Shown: piece by piece, positions 7,684 to 15,568 of the stretch
Position numbering within the stretch: the first letter of the stretch is position 1
How the letters are laid out: each line of letters begins with the position of its first letter
Origin: Kitasatospora sp. CB01950
GTDB lineage: Bacteria > Actinomycetota > Actinomycetes > Streptomycetales > Streptomycetaceae
Reading direction: 5' to 3'
NCBI RefSeq assembly: GCF_001905465.1
Contig: NZ_LISX01000003.1
Coordinates: forward strand, 124,001-188,000
DNA: 64,000 bases
The notes under the pieces: model-generated
Databases searched by the model: none
What the model was told of the DNA's origin: nothing
Seen by the model: the letters and a program-made list of their open reading frames with translations, nothing else
Translations under genes and position numbers: made by a program

Positions 7684-9318
7684 TCAGCCCGGAGTGCCGA
7701 AATCCTGCGTCCACCAGGGACCACCCGTGCCTTGGTGCACCCCCACGCCCAGCTCCGTGAACGCGCAGTTCAGGATGTTCGCGCGGTGGCCCGGGCTGTT
7801 CATCCAGCCCGCCATCACCGCGGCGGCGTCCTTCTGCCCGCGGGCGATGTTCTCGCCCCACTCGCTCCACTCGTACCCGGCGGCGTCGATCCGCTCCTGC
7901 GGGCCGTCGCCGTCCGGGTTCGTGTGGTCGAAGAACTTGCGCTCCGCCATGTCGTCCGACTGTTCCTGCGCCGCCGCCGTCAACCGGTCGTTGGCCTTGA
8001 GCGCCGAACAACCCGCCTGCGCGCGCTGCGTGTTGACCAGGTCCAGCACCTGCTGTCCGAGATCCCCCGACACCCGCCGGTTGGCCGCCTTCACGCCCGG
8101 CGACGCGGACGCCTGACCGGACGGCGAGGCCGACGCCTTCGCACTCGGCGAGGCGGACGAGGACGCGGAGGGGGAGGCAGAGGCGGAGGCCGACGCGGAG
8201 GCCGAAGTCGAGACGGACGCGGAACCGGACGGCGCCGTGCCGTTCGCCGGAGCGGCCAACGCCTCCGCCGGCTCCGGACCGGCCGCCACCTGCTGACCGC
8301 CCGGCGTCGAGGACGAGTCCGACAGTCCCACCGCCACCACCAGCCCCACCACGACGGCCAGCACCCCGCCGCCCACCAGCACCCGGCCCGGCCCCCGACG
8401 CGGCGCCGCCCGCCGACCGTGCCGCGCCCCCGCCCGGTGCGAGCCGCCCCGCGAACCGGCCCGGTGAGCGCCCGGCCCGCCCGGTACCGACCCCGCCAGG
8501 TCCAGCGGCAGTGAGGTGAGAGCGTCCGGCAGTGGCACCAGCGCCAGGCCCGCCAACAGCCCCTCGGCCGGCATCAGCCCGCGCCGCTGCTCCCCGCACG
8601 CCGCGCACTCGCGCACATGACGGCCGATCCGCTTGCGCCACAGCGCACTCGGCACCCCGTCCCAACCCGCCGTCAACTCCGCCAGCCACGCACACCCCGG
8701 CACCGCCGCCAGCGCCCGCACCGCGACCCGGGCCGCCTCCAGCTGGCCCTTCATCCGCTGCACCCGCACCGCCGCGTGCTGCGGCGACACCTCCAACGCG
8801 GCCGCCAACTCCGCCCGGGACAGCTCGCCCGCCGCCTCCAGCCACCACAGCGCCAGCAGGTCCCGGTCGCCCTCGTCCAGCCAGCGCGTCGCCTCCGCGA
8901 CCTCCCGCCGCTGCTCCGACAGGCCCAACCGGACGATCGTCAACCCGACGAAGTCCGCCGACGGGTCCGCGACCGCCGCCGGATCCGGCACCGCGCCGGC
9001 CCCGCTGTCGTCCCGGAAGCGGCGGCGCACCTGGTTCAGCGCGATGGCCACCAGCCAGCTGCGGAACCCGGCCGGATCCCGCAGCCCCGGCAGCCCGTCC
9101 ACCGCGCGCAGCATGGTCTCCTGCACCACGTCGTCGGTGTCCGGATGCCCCGACAGCGCCCGGCCCACCACGTTGTACACCAGCGGCAGGTGGCCACCCA
9201 CCAGCTCCGCCACCGCCTGCCGGTCTCCGTGCTGCGCCTGACCGACCAGCGTCGCCACCTGCCCACTGTCCACAGCCCGGACCGTCCTCGTGTTCTCGCG
9301 TCGTGCCCTCACACCCAT
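7684..9318 (-). CDS. ECF sigma factor fused to membrane CAP-domain protein
   Basis: A 544-residue multidomain protein. Residues 41-103 form sigma region 2 (DTDDVVQETMLRAVDGLP) and about 140-195 region 4. A zinc-finger motif HVRECAAC (His234, Cys238, Cys241) like that of ZAS anti-sigma factors follows. Residues 313-332 form one membrane segment, then a Ser/Ala/Pro linker (about 360-405) leads to a CAP/SCP domain (418-544) with FFDHTNPDG, GENIA and WMNSPGHRANIL. This suggests a sigma factor tethered in the membrane with an extracytoplasmic sensor. The ATG at 9318 is preferred over an upstream in-frame start. Confidence 0.85.
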   Translation of the reverse strand: MGVRARRENTRTVRAVDSGQVATLVGQAQHGDRQAVAELVGGHLPLVYNVVGRALSGHPDTDDVVQETMLRAVDGLPGLRDPAGFRSWLVAIALNQVRRRFRDDSGAGAVPDPAAVADPSADFVGLTIVRLGLSEQRREVAEATRWLDEGDRDLLALWWLEAAGELSRAELAAALEVSPQHAAVRVQRMKGQLEAARVAVRALAAVPGCAWLAELTAGWDGVPSALWRKRIGRHVRECAACGEQRRGLMPAEGLLAGLALVPLPDALTSLPLDLAGSVPGGPGAHRAGSRGGSHRAGARHGRRAAPRRGPGRVLVGGGVLAVVVGLVVAVGLSDSSSTPGGQQVAAGPEPAEALAAPANGTAPSGSASVSTSASASASASASPSASSSASPSAKASASPSGQASASPGVKAANRRVSGDLGQQVLDLVNTQRAQAGCSALKANDRLTAAAQEQSDDMAERKFFDHTNPDGDGPQERIDAAGYEWSEWGENIARGQKDAAAVMAGWMNSPGHRANILNCAFTELGVGVHQGTGGPWWTQDFGTPG

Positions 9319-9361
9319 CGGAGATCCACCGGCGGACGGCGGATAACGAAAAAGGTGCCGA

Positions 9362-9391
9362 GAAATCTCCCCGACGTGGGGAAATCTCCCC
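9362..9391. promoter_or_regulatory. Direct repeat upstream of sigma-CAP gene
   Basis: AAATCTCCCC occurs at 9363-9372 and again at 9382-9391, 19 bases apart, about 45 bases upstream of the sigma-CAP start. CCCC-GACGT-GGGG sits between them. The spacing of nearly two helical turns suits a bound regulator, possibly autoregulation. Confidence 0.35.
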
Positions 9392-9613
9392 TGACCCCGG
9401 GCCGGAAGCGACCCTATGGCCTGCGGGACGGGCGGTGCCAGGCGCGACAGGTGGGGCTGGCAGGACATTCATCCCGGCCGAGCAGCGGGTTCGGCTGTTC
9501 GGCAGCGTGGCCGATCGGCCGGCCGGTGGAACGGGGGGATCGATGTTGAACGTGTTCAGTTCTGTGGCATGATGACGTGCGCGAACCATTGGGCTCGGGG
9601 GAACAGGGAAGCA

Positions 9614-10033
9614 GTGGAGAACGAGGCTGCGGCTGCGGGGAGGAGCGCCCGTCTGGTGGCGCGGGCCGTCGGCTGGACGGTGCTGGCGTTCGTCGGGCCG
9701 TTCATCGGGATGGTCGTGCTCAGGAACGTGCTCGTCGGACCGCCGGTGGGCGCGATCGTCCTCGGCACCGTCCCGGGCGTTTTCCTGGGCCTGCGGCTCG
9801 GACGGAACCGGGCCTGGGCGACGCTGGCGGTCACGGTGGCGGTCGGGATCGCCGTGCTTCCGGCGGGCGGCTGCGCGATCGGCCTGGGGGGTCTGGACAA
9901 CACGGCGGTCTGGATGCGGGGCCTGGCGGCGGCCGGTGCGGTGCTCTACGTGCTGCCGCTGGTGGCCGCCACCGGAGCGGCGGTGTGGCTCGCGGGCCGG
10001 AGGCGACGCCTCGGCGTCAGCGGGCGGCCGTGA
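9614..10033 (+). CDS. Four-segment integral membrane protein
   Basis: A 139-residue hydrophobic protein with about four predicted membrane segments: VLAFVGPFIGMVVL, VGAIVLGTVPGVFLGL, ATLAVTVAVGIAVLP and the C-terminal AAAGAVLYVLPLVAATGAAV. The ends are Arg-rich and probably cytoplasmic. I do not recognise a family. GTG at 9614 is used because an AGGGAA stretch lies just upstream and the preceding in-frame residues look non-coding; an ATG at 9569 is possible. It overlaps the 3' end of the convergent broken hydrolase gene by 17 bases. Confidence 0.6.
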   Translation: MENEAAAAGRSARLVARAVGWTVLAFVGPFIGMVVLRNVLVGPPVGAIVLGTVPGVFLGLRLGRNRAWATLAVTVAVGIAVLPAGGCAIGLGGLDNTAVWMRGLAAAGAVLYVLPLVAATGAAVWLAGRRRRLGVSGRP

Positions 10034-10790
10034 CCTGTTCGACCGCCCGCAGGACGGCGTCGGGCGCCCGCAGCGGCAGCAGGTGGTCGACGCCGGGCAG
10101 CCGGACCGGCTCGCAGCCGAGCCCGGCGGCGGTCCGCTCCGCGCAGTCGACCGCCGGGCGGCGGTCGAGGTCGCCGATCAGCACCGCCGCGGGCACGCCG
10201 GACAGTTCGCCGAGACGGTCGAACACCGGCGGGTCGACCCGCTGGTGGACGTCCTCGCCGGGTCAGGCGCGGGCCGCCGAACGCAACTGCTCGACAGCCG
10301 CCGCGTCCGAACCGGACGCCGCCCACTCGCGCAGCCCGAACGCGGTCAGCCCCGCCAGATCGCCCGCCGCCACCAGCCGCTCGTCCTCGGCGTCCGACTC
10401 CGGCTCGTCCGGCCACGGGTAGCCGGGCACGCCCGGGCAGGCCAGCACCAGCGACGCCACCCGTCCGGGGTGCCGCAGCGCGAAGCCGAGCGCCGTCCCG
10501 CCGCCCATGCTGCACCCCACCAGGTGGACCCGGTCGAGCCCGAAGCGGTCCAGTACCGCGTGCAGGTCGGCGACGTGCGAGTAGCTGCCGGCGGGCTCCG
10601 GCGAGCGCCCGTAGCCGCGCACGTCGTACCGGACGAGCCGGTGGCGCGCGGTGAGCCGGTCCCACAGGCCGTCCCAGATCCGCGAGTCGCCCACCCCGGG
10701 GTGCAGCAGCACCAGCGGCGGCCCGTCGCCCCCGGAGTCCTGCGCCCACACGGCGCCGTCGCCGCACTCGACCAACCCGCTCGATGTCAT
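10017..10790 (-). pseudogene. Alpha/beta hydrolase with in-frame TGA
   Basis: An alpha/beta hydrolase reading frame of about 257 codons interrupted by one TGA at 10263-10265. Before the stop are the oxyanion region LVLLHPGVGDSRIW, DVRGYGRS and the nucleophile elbow GCSMGGG. After it, in the same frame, come the acid GDLD and the catalytic His in GVDHLLPL. Family members usually have Trp in the stop's place (AARAWPGED-like), so TGG to TGA is the likely change. As read, translation yields a 175-residue product lacking Asp and His. A sequencing error or readthrough are alternatives. Confidence 0.8.
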
Positions 10791-10857
10791 GCCGGCCATT
10801 CTCGGAGCCGGACCGGCGGCGGCGCATCCGACTTCGCGCGCCGCGCCCAGGCGCCGA

Positions 10858-10915
10858 GCTCGGGCGTCGTGCTCAGACGCCGGTGCTCGGGCGTCGTGCC
10901 CAGCCGTCGCGCTCA
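10858..10915. repeat. Imperfect 27-bp repeats over permease stop
   Basis: GCTCGGGCGTCGTGCTCAG at 10858 recurs with one change at 10885, and a third decayed copy reaches the stop codon of the permease gene at 10913. Together with the broken hydrolase start these fill the gap between the two genes. Confidence 0.55.
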
Positions 10916-12172
10916 GCCGCCGAGCAGGCGCAGGGAGGCCCAGAGCGCCAGGACGGCGGCGGCGAGGGCGGCCGGCGTGGTGAGCACGCCGAGGAGGGTG
11001 AAGGTGCGCAGCCCGCCGTCGTCGATCGCGCGGGACTGGACGATGCGCCGCCACAGCAGGGTGGCGAGCGAGCCCGCGTAGGTGAGGTTCGGGCCGATGT
11101 TGACGCCCAGCAGGACGGCCAGCACCGCGCCCGCGCCCGACGGTGCGGCGAGCGGGACGAGCAGCAGCGTCGCGGGCAGGTTGTTCACCAGGTTCGCGAG
11201 CAGCGCGGCCAGCCCCGCCAGCGCGAACAGCGCCGGCAGCGAATCGCCGGACGGCACCAGGCCGGCCGGCCACCCTGCCGGACCGTTGTCCACCACCGCC
11301 TTCACCACCACGCCCAGCGCCAGCACGAACGCCAGGAACGGCAGCGCCGCCGCGCCCACGATCCGGCGGGCGTCGGTCCGTCCCGCTGCCAGCGCACGGA
11401 CCGCCAGCACCGTCGCGCCGGCCGCCGCCGCCCAGGCCGGGGAGACGCCGCACGCGGACGCGACCACGAACCCGGCCAGCGTGCCCGCCACCGTCAGCAG
11501 CGCGAACCGCGGCAGCCGAGGCCGCTCGACGGGCGCCGGAAGGGCGGCCGGGACGGCCAGATCGGCGGCGAAGAACCGGCGCAGCAGCAGGTACTCGACG
11601 CCGACCGCCGCCAGCCACGGCAGCGCCATCAGCGCGGTGAACCGGCCGAACGTCAGGCCGCTGGCGGCGAACGCGAGCAGATTGGTCAGGTTCGACACCG
11701 GCAGCAGCAGCGACGCGGTGTTGGCGAGGTGCCCGCACGCGTACACGTGCGGCCGGGCCCGGACGGCGAGCACCCCGGCCGTCGCCGCCACCACCGGCGT
11801 CAGCAGCACCACCGTCGCGTCCAGGCTGAGCACCGCCGTCACCACCGCCGCCACCCCGAACACCTGACCCAGCAGCCGCACCGGCCGGCCGCCCGACGCG
11901 CTCGCCATCCAGCGGCCGCACGCCTCGAACAGCCCCTCGTCGTCGCAGAGTTGAGCCAGTACCAGGACCGCCGCCAGGAACCCCGCCACCGGCCCGAGCC
12001 GGCCCAGCTCGGTCCACGCGGCCGCCGGCGACACCGCGCCGACCGCGACCAGCAGCGCCGCCGCCGGAACCGCGACCACCGCCTCCGGCCACCCGAACGG
12101 CCGCCGCACCGCACTCACCAGCACCACGCCCAGCAACCCCAGCGACAGCACCTCGGCGCCCACCGCGCCCAT
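10913..12172 (-). CDS. ArsB/NhaD-superfamily (SLC13-like) permease
   Basis: A 419-residue polytopic membrane protein with about 10-12 segments. It has the two-fold repeated organisation of the ion transporter superfamily, with the hairpin motifs SLDATVVLLTPVV in the first half and NLVNNLPATLLLVPLA followed by GVNIGPNLTYAGSLATLLW in the second. Relatives export arsenite or move sodium and dicarboxylates; no arsenic regulator or ArsC is nearby, so the substrate is open. The AGGGGAG before the ATG supports this start. Confidence 0.85.
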   Translation of the reverse strand: MGAVGAEVLSLGLLGVVLVSAVRRPFGWPEAVVAVPAAALLVAVGAVSPAAAWTELGRLGPVAGFLAAVLVLAQLCDDEGLFEACGRWMASASGGRPVRLLGQVFGVAAVVTAVLSLDATVVLLTPVVAATAGVLAVRARPHVYACGHLANTASLLLPVSNLTNLLAFAASGLTFGRFTALMALPWLAAVGVEYLLLRRFFAADLAVPAALPAPVERPRLPRFALLTVAGTLAGFVVASACGVSPAWAAAAGATVLAVRALAAGRTDARRIVGAAALPFLAFVLALGVVVKAVVDNGPAGWPAGLVPSGDSLPALFALAGLAALLANLVNNLPATLLLVPLAAPSGAGAVLAVLLGVNIGPNLTYAGSLATLLWRRIVQSRAIDDGGLRTFTLLGVLTTPAALAAAVLALWASLRLLGG

Positions 12173-12319
12173 CCCCGCTCCCCTCCGACCTGCGCTTTCC
12201 CGCCCACCGGCGGTCGGCCACCCATCCAAGCAGGCGGGCCCGACCGCTCGAAGCAGCGCCCCCGATCAGGTATGACTGACGGACGGTCGGACAATCACTC
12301 ATCACTTGGAGGACACACC

Positions 12320-12616
12320 GTGGTGGACTGCCGGGACACCTGGCGCAAGGCGCTGGACGCAGGGTTCTCACTCGGATCGGTGGGGTCGTTCCTGTCGATC
12401 GGGTCGGCGTACTCCGTGCTGTCGATCGGATCGGTCGGGTCGTCGCTGTCGATCGGCAGCGTCGGCTCCGCGGTCTCCCTCCTGTCGGTCGGCTCCTGGC
12501 GCAGCACCGCGTCCGTCCTGTCGGCGGACTCGGTGCTCTCGCTGCTCTCCTACCGCTCGGTGCTCGCCGTGCGGGCCGCCCACCGGCGGCGCGGGGCCAC
12601 CCCTCCGGCGGAGTGA
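12320..12616 (+). CDS. Small SIGS-repeat low-complexity protein
   Basis: A 98-residue protein whose middle (about residues 12-65) is built from tandem SIGSVGS/LSIGS-like units. A conserved head (VVDCRDTWRKALDAGFSLGS) precedes it and a basic tail follows. The regular Ser/Leu/Ile/Gly spacing suggests a small beta-solenoid or amyloid-like stack rather than random linker. The GGAGG site seven bases before GTG is optimal, so translation is likely. I know similar unnamed proteins in streptomycetes but no function. Confidence 0.7.
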   Translation: MVDCRDTWRKALDAGFSLGSVGSFLSIGSAYSVLSIGSVGSSLSIGSVGSAVSLLSVGSWRSTASVLSADSVLSLLSYRSVLAVRAAHRRRGATPPAE

Positions 12617-12676
12617 AACGCCCTGTGCGACGCCGAGTCGGGCTGCCGCCGGACCGGGACGACGACAGCCTCGGCG

Positions 12677-12716
12677 GTCGGGGGCGGGGGATTCTTGTCG
12701 GGGGCGGGGGAATGCT
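12677..12716. repeat. 20-bp direct repeat
   Basis: GTCGGGGGCGGGGGATTCTT is followed at once by a near copy ending AATGCT. It lies in the gap just upstream of the small membrane protein gene. Confidence 0.6.
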
Positions 12717-12761
12717 GGATGCTCTCTGGCGGAGGATCAACCTGCCGGGGGAGGAGCAGAG

Positions 12762-13184
12762 TTGGACTGGGCTCACGCGGCCGGGTTCGGCGGCGTCGGG
12801 GGAGCGTTGGTGGAGTTGGTGATCGCCAATGGGCGGTTGCTGGCCTGGCAGTCGGCGCGGCATCGGGCGCGGGACGAGAGGCGGCGGCGGATGCCGCCGT
12901 TACGGCATTTCATCGATCCGACGGCGGACCTGGCGGCCGGGGTGAGTCGGATCGCGTTGGGGGCGGTCACCGGGTGGCTGCTGCACTCGCAGATCACCGG
13001 GCTGTACGCGGCGGTCGCGGCCGGTGCCTCGGCTCCCGCGCTGCTGCGGCAGATCGGGACGTTCACGAGCGTGCGGGCCGTCGTCCGGGGGGAGGAGCCG
13101 CCGGAGGCGGTGGAGTCGGGCGGGCCGGAGCCGGTGCCGGTGCCCGGGCCCGGGCCCGGGCGGCCGGGGGAGGTCGGGTCGTGA
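12762..13184 (+). CDS. Small membrane protein, module paralogue 1
   Basis: A 140-residue protein starting at TTG with GGGGAGGAG six bases upstream. It aligns over most of its length with the protein at 54720-55127: GRLLAWQSARHRARDE matches GRLKDWQQARHAARVT, and GWLLHSQITGLYAAVAAGASAPALL matches GWLLHVQITGVYAAVAVGASAPALL. The second of these is a probable membrane segment. The tail is Pro/Gly-rich. The gene is coupled by a GTGA overlap to the next one. No family name is known to me. Confidence 0.75.
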   Translation: MDWAHAAGFGGVGGALVELVIANGRLLAWQSARHRARDERRRRMPPLRHFIDPTADLAAGVSRIALGAVTGWLLHSQITGLYAAVAAGASAPALLRQIGTFTSVRAVVRGEEPPEAVESGGPEPVPVPGPGPGRPGEVGS

Positions 13185-13948
13185 GCTTCGGACGTCGGTA
13201 CCTGGACTCGCTGACCGCGGGCGGCCGGGAGGCGCTGCCCTTCGAACCGCGGCCGGGGAGCGAAGTATCGTGGTGGCGGCGCTACTTGGCGTCGCTGACC
13301 GGCCTGCCGCCGACCGGTCCGGCCCGCCGCCGGGCCGCGGTCGCGCCGACGAGGGACCGGAGGTTCGCCGTCCCGCCCCCGATGCGGCGGTTCGCGACGG
13401 CCTACGCGTACAAGCAGGCGGCCGCGCCCGGGGCTCCGGTGGCGATGGGCAGGATCGGCGGGCCGACGCCGGCGATGACCTTGCGGCGGGTGGTGACGTT
13501 CTGGGTGCCGCTCGGCGCGGCGGTGGTCGCGCTCGTCGCGGTGCTGATGTTCCGGCCCCACGGCAACGCGCACGTGGACAACAACCAGGGCGGGCCGACG
13601 CCCGGACAGATCGTTCCCGGCGAGTCGCCGCCGGTCGTCACCTCCCGGGTGGGGTGCCGCGAGGTGCGCGGGGCGCTGGACGCGTACCGGGCGACGGCGG
13701 CCGGGCGGGGGCCGGAGATCCGGGCCGGTGCGGCGCGGGAGGCCGACCGGGCGCTGACGGGGGCGAGTGCGTCGGCCGACCCGGCGATCAGGCCGGAGAT
13801 CGTCGAACTGGCCGGGGAATTCCGCGAGTTGGCGCTGATTCTGGACGGCGCGGCGAGCGGCGACCCCGCGCAGACCGCGAAGAAGCTCGACGCCGACGCC
13901 GCACGACTCGAACTCCGCTGCCCGGACAGCGGCGTCGGCCCGTCCTGA
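13181..13948 (+). CDS. Single-pass protein with SLTG motifs, module partner 1
   Basis: A 255-residue protein. The cytoplasmic N-terminus has two copies of a motif, RRYLDSLTAG (residues 5-14) and RRYLASLTG (33-41), followed by a Pro/Arg-rich stretch. One membrane segment lies at about 104-124 (VVTFWVPLGAAVVALVAVLM). The C-terminal extracytoplasmic part is alpha-helical with two cysteines (VGCREV and LRCPD) that could pair. The related protein at 55124-55879 has similar SFTG motifs. GTG is fixed by GGGGGAGG upstream and by the overlap with the previous stop. Confidence 0.7.
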   Translation: MSFGRRYLDSLTAGGREALPFEPRPGSEVSWWRRYLASLTGLPPTGPARRRAAVAPTRDRRFAVPPPMRRFATAYAYKQAAAPGAPVAMGRIGGPTPAMTLRRVVTFWVPLGAAVVALVAVLMFRPHGNAHVDNNQGGPTPGQIVPGESPPVVTSRVGCREVRGALDAYRATAAGRGPEIRAGAAREADRALTGASASADPAIRPEIVELAGEFRELALILDGAASGDPAQTAKKLDADAARLELRCPDSGVGPS

Positions 13949-13986
13949 CCGCCCGGGCTGTCGGCGGCGGATGGCACGCTGCGGGG

Positions 13987-14643
13987 ATGGACAGCCGCCT
14001 GCACGCCATCGCCGCGTACTGGAACGACGCCGCCCCCGCCTTCGACCGGGAACCCGATCACGGCCTCGCCGACGGCCGCACCCGGCAGGCATGGGCGCGC
14101 AGGCTTGCGGCCTGGGTACCGGACGCGGCGGGGCAGGTGCTGGACGTCGGGTGCGGGACGGGGTCACTGTCGGTGCTGCTGGCGGAGGCCGGGCACCAGG
14201 TCACCGGCGTGGACCTGGCAGCCGGGATGGTCCGCCGGGCCCGGGCGAAGGCGGAGACGGCGGGCCACGCCGGGCACTTCGTCGTGGGCGACGCCGCACG
14301 GCCGCCCGTCGCCGGCGGCCGGTTCGACGCGGTGCTCTGCCGCCACCTGCTGTGGACGCTGCCCGACCCACGGGCGGCACTGCACCACTGGACGACCCTG
14401 CTGCGCCCGGGCGGCCGGCTGGTGCTGGTCGAGGGCCGGTGGCGCGAGGCGGGAGCAGCATCGGAACCGTACCCGCCGGGCGCCGACGCGCTGCCCTGGG
14501 CGGGCGGCGTCACGGCGGAACAACTCGCCGACGCGGTCCGGCCGTTGGCGCGCGACCTGCGGGTCGATCCGCTCTCGCAGGACGCCGACCTGTGGGGCGG
14601 CCCGGTGCCGGACGAGCGGTACGCGGTGCTCGCGACGGTGTAG
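13987..14643 (+). CDS. Class I SAM-dependent methyltransferase
   Basis: A 218-residue methyltransferase. The SAM-binding core shows VLDVGCGTGSLSVLLAEAG (motif I), GVDLAAGMVRRAR (acidic end of beta 2), and FDAVLCRHLLWTLPDPRAAL (motif post-II/III), then LLRPGGRLVLVEG. It resembles Methyltransf_11 small-molecule enzymes; the substrate cannot be read from the sequence. It is followed by a convergent XRE regulator 24 bases away. Confidence 0.88.
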   Translation: MDSRLHAIAAYWNDAAPAFDREPDHGLADGRTRQAWARRLAAWVPDAAGQVLDVGCGTGSLSVLLAEAGHQVTGVDLAAGMVRRARAKAETAGHAGHFVVGDAARPPVAGGRFDAVLCRHLLWTLPDPRAALHHWTTLLRPGGRLVLVEGRWREAGAASEPYPPGADALPWAGGVTAEQLADAVRPLARDLRVDPLSQDADLWGGPVPDERYAVLATV

Positions 14644-14667
14644 CAGAGCCGTGGCGCCCCGGCCCGG

Positions 14668-14940
14668 TCAGCCGGCGGCGCGGCGGGTGTCGGCGACCAC
14701 GCCCAGCCAGACCTGTGCGGCGTCGTCCAGTGGAACGTCCAGCGCGGCGCAGAGGCCGACCACCGTGCCGAAGCCGGGGCTGGGCAGGCGGCCCATCTCG
14801 ATCTTGCGGAGGGTCTCGGGGGAGATACCGGCGCTCTGCGCGACGGCGACCGGGTCGCGGCCGGCCCGGGTCTCGCGGAACAGCGCGCCCAGGCGCCGGC
14901 CGGCCTCGATCTGCTCGGGGGTGAGGGGGACTCGCACCAT
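14668..14940 (-). CDS. XRE-family helix-turn-helix protein
   Basis: A 90-residue DNA-binding protein with a single Cro/C1-type helix-turn-helix at about residues 12-70 (LGALFRETRAGRDPVAVAQSAGISPETLRKIEMG). The recognition helix is SPETLRKIEMGR. Such small XRE proteins act as autoregulated repressors or as antitoxins; no toxin-like gene is adjacent. It lies between the methyltransferase and the DUF1348 gene. Confidence 0.85.
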   Translation of the reverse strand: MVRVPLTPEQIEAGRRLGALFRETRAGRDPVAVAQSAGISPETLRKIEMGRLPSPGFGTVVGLCAALDVPLDDAAQVWLGVVADTRRAAG

Positions 14941-15000
14941 GCCGCCACGCTACTGAACGCGACGGCCTCCCGTCGCATCGCGCGGAAAGACCGTCCGTTC

Positions 15001-15456
15001 TCAGCGCACCGGCAGCTCGGGCTCGCCGTCCCGCCGGGGGCCGAGGATACGGCGGCCGGCGGCGTCGATCCGCACGTCGTCGATACTGGCCTCGCGCCGC
15101 CGCATCAGCCCGTTCGCGTCGAACTCCCACAGCTCGTTGCCGTAACTGCGCCACCACCGGCCCTCGTCGTCGTGCCACTCGTACTGGAAGCGGACGGCGA
15201 TCCGGTCGACGTCGAACGCCCACAGGTTCTTGCGCAGCGCGTACTCGTGCTCGCGGGCCCACTTGGCGGTGAGGAAGGCGACGATCTCGGCGCGGCCGGT
15301 GAGGAAGACGTCGCGGTTGCGCCACACCGAGTCGGGTGTGTAGGCGAGGGCGACGCGCTGCGGGTCGCGGCTGTTCCAGGCGTCCTCGGCGGCCCGGACC
15401 TTGGCGAGTGCGCTCTCGCGGGTGAACGGCGGGTAGGGCGGGCGGTCCTCGGTCAT
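15001..15456 (-). CDS. DUF1348 / NTF2-like protein
   Basis: A 151-residue SnoaL/NTF2-fold protein of the DUF1348 group (nuclear transport factor 2 family). Landmarks are [60 protein letters not shown] and [16 protein letters not shown]. Function is unproven; related proteins are often near TetR regulators. AGGAGG before the ATG supports the start. It is divergent from the TetR gene across an intergenic region with two operators, so it is probably the TetR target. Confidence 0.87.
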   Translation of the reverse strand: MTEDRPPYPPFTRESALAKVRAAEDAWNSRDPQRVALAYTPDSVWRNRDVFLTGRAEIVAFLTAKWAREHEYALRKNLWAFDVDRIAVRFQYEWHDDEGRWWRSYGNELWEFDANGLMRRREASIDDVRIDAAGRRILGPRRDGEPELPVR

Positions 15457-15484
15457 GGCGGCCTCCTGGCGGTGGGAGAGGGGT

Positions 15485-15502
15485 GGAGAACGGACGTTCT
15501 CC
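15485..15502. promoter_or_regulatory. Operator 1 of TetR/DUF1348 divergon
   Basis: GGAGAACGGACGTTCTCC has perfect 8-bp arms (GGAGAACG / CGTTCTCC) around a 2-bp centre. It lies 29 bases upstream of the DUF1348 start, in the position expected for a repressor site. Confidence 0.75.
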
Positions 15503-15522
15503 ATGTTGCTGGACGCTAGGCT

Positions 15523-15540
15523 AGGGAACGACCGTTCTCC
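15523..15540. promoter_or_regulatory. Operator 2 of TetR/DUF1348 divergon
   Basis: AGGGAACGACCGTTCTCC repeats the right arm of operator 1 exactly and matches six of eight bases on the left. It is 28 bases upstream of the TetR start and 38 bases from operator 1. Confidence 0.65.
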
Positions 15541-15568
15541 ACGTCAATTCCCCCGCAGGAGCGCCCAG

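Noticed and set aside
10226..10265. Frameshift in the alpha/beta hydrolase
   Set aside because: Both halves are in the same reading frame, so the lesion is a nonsense codon and not a frameshift.
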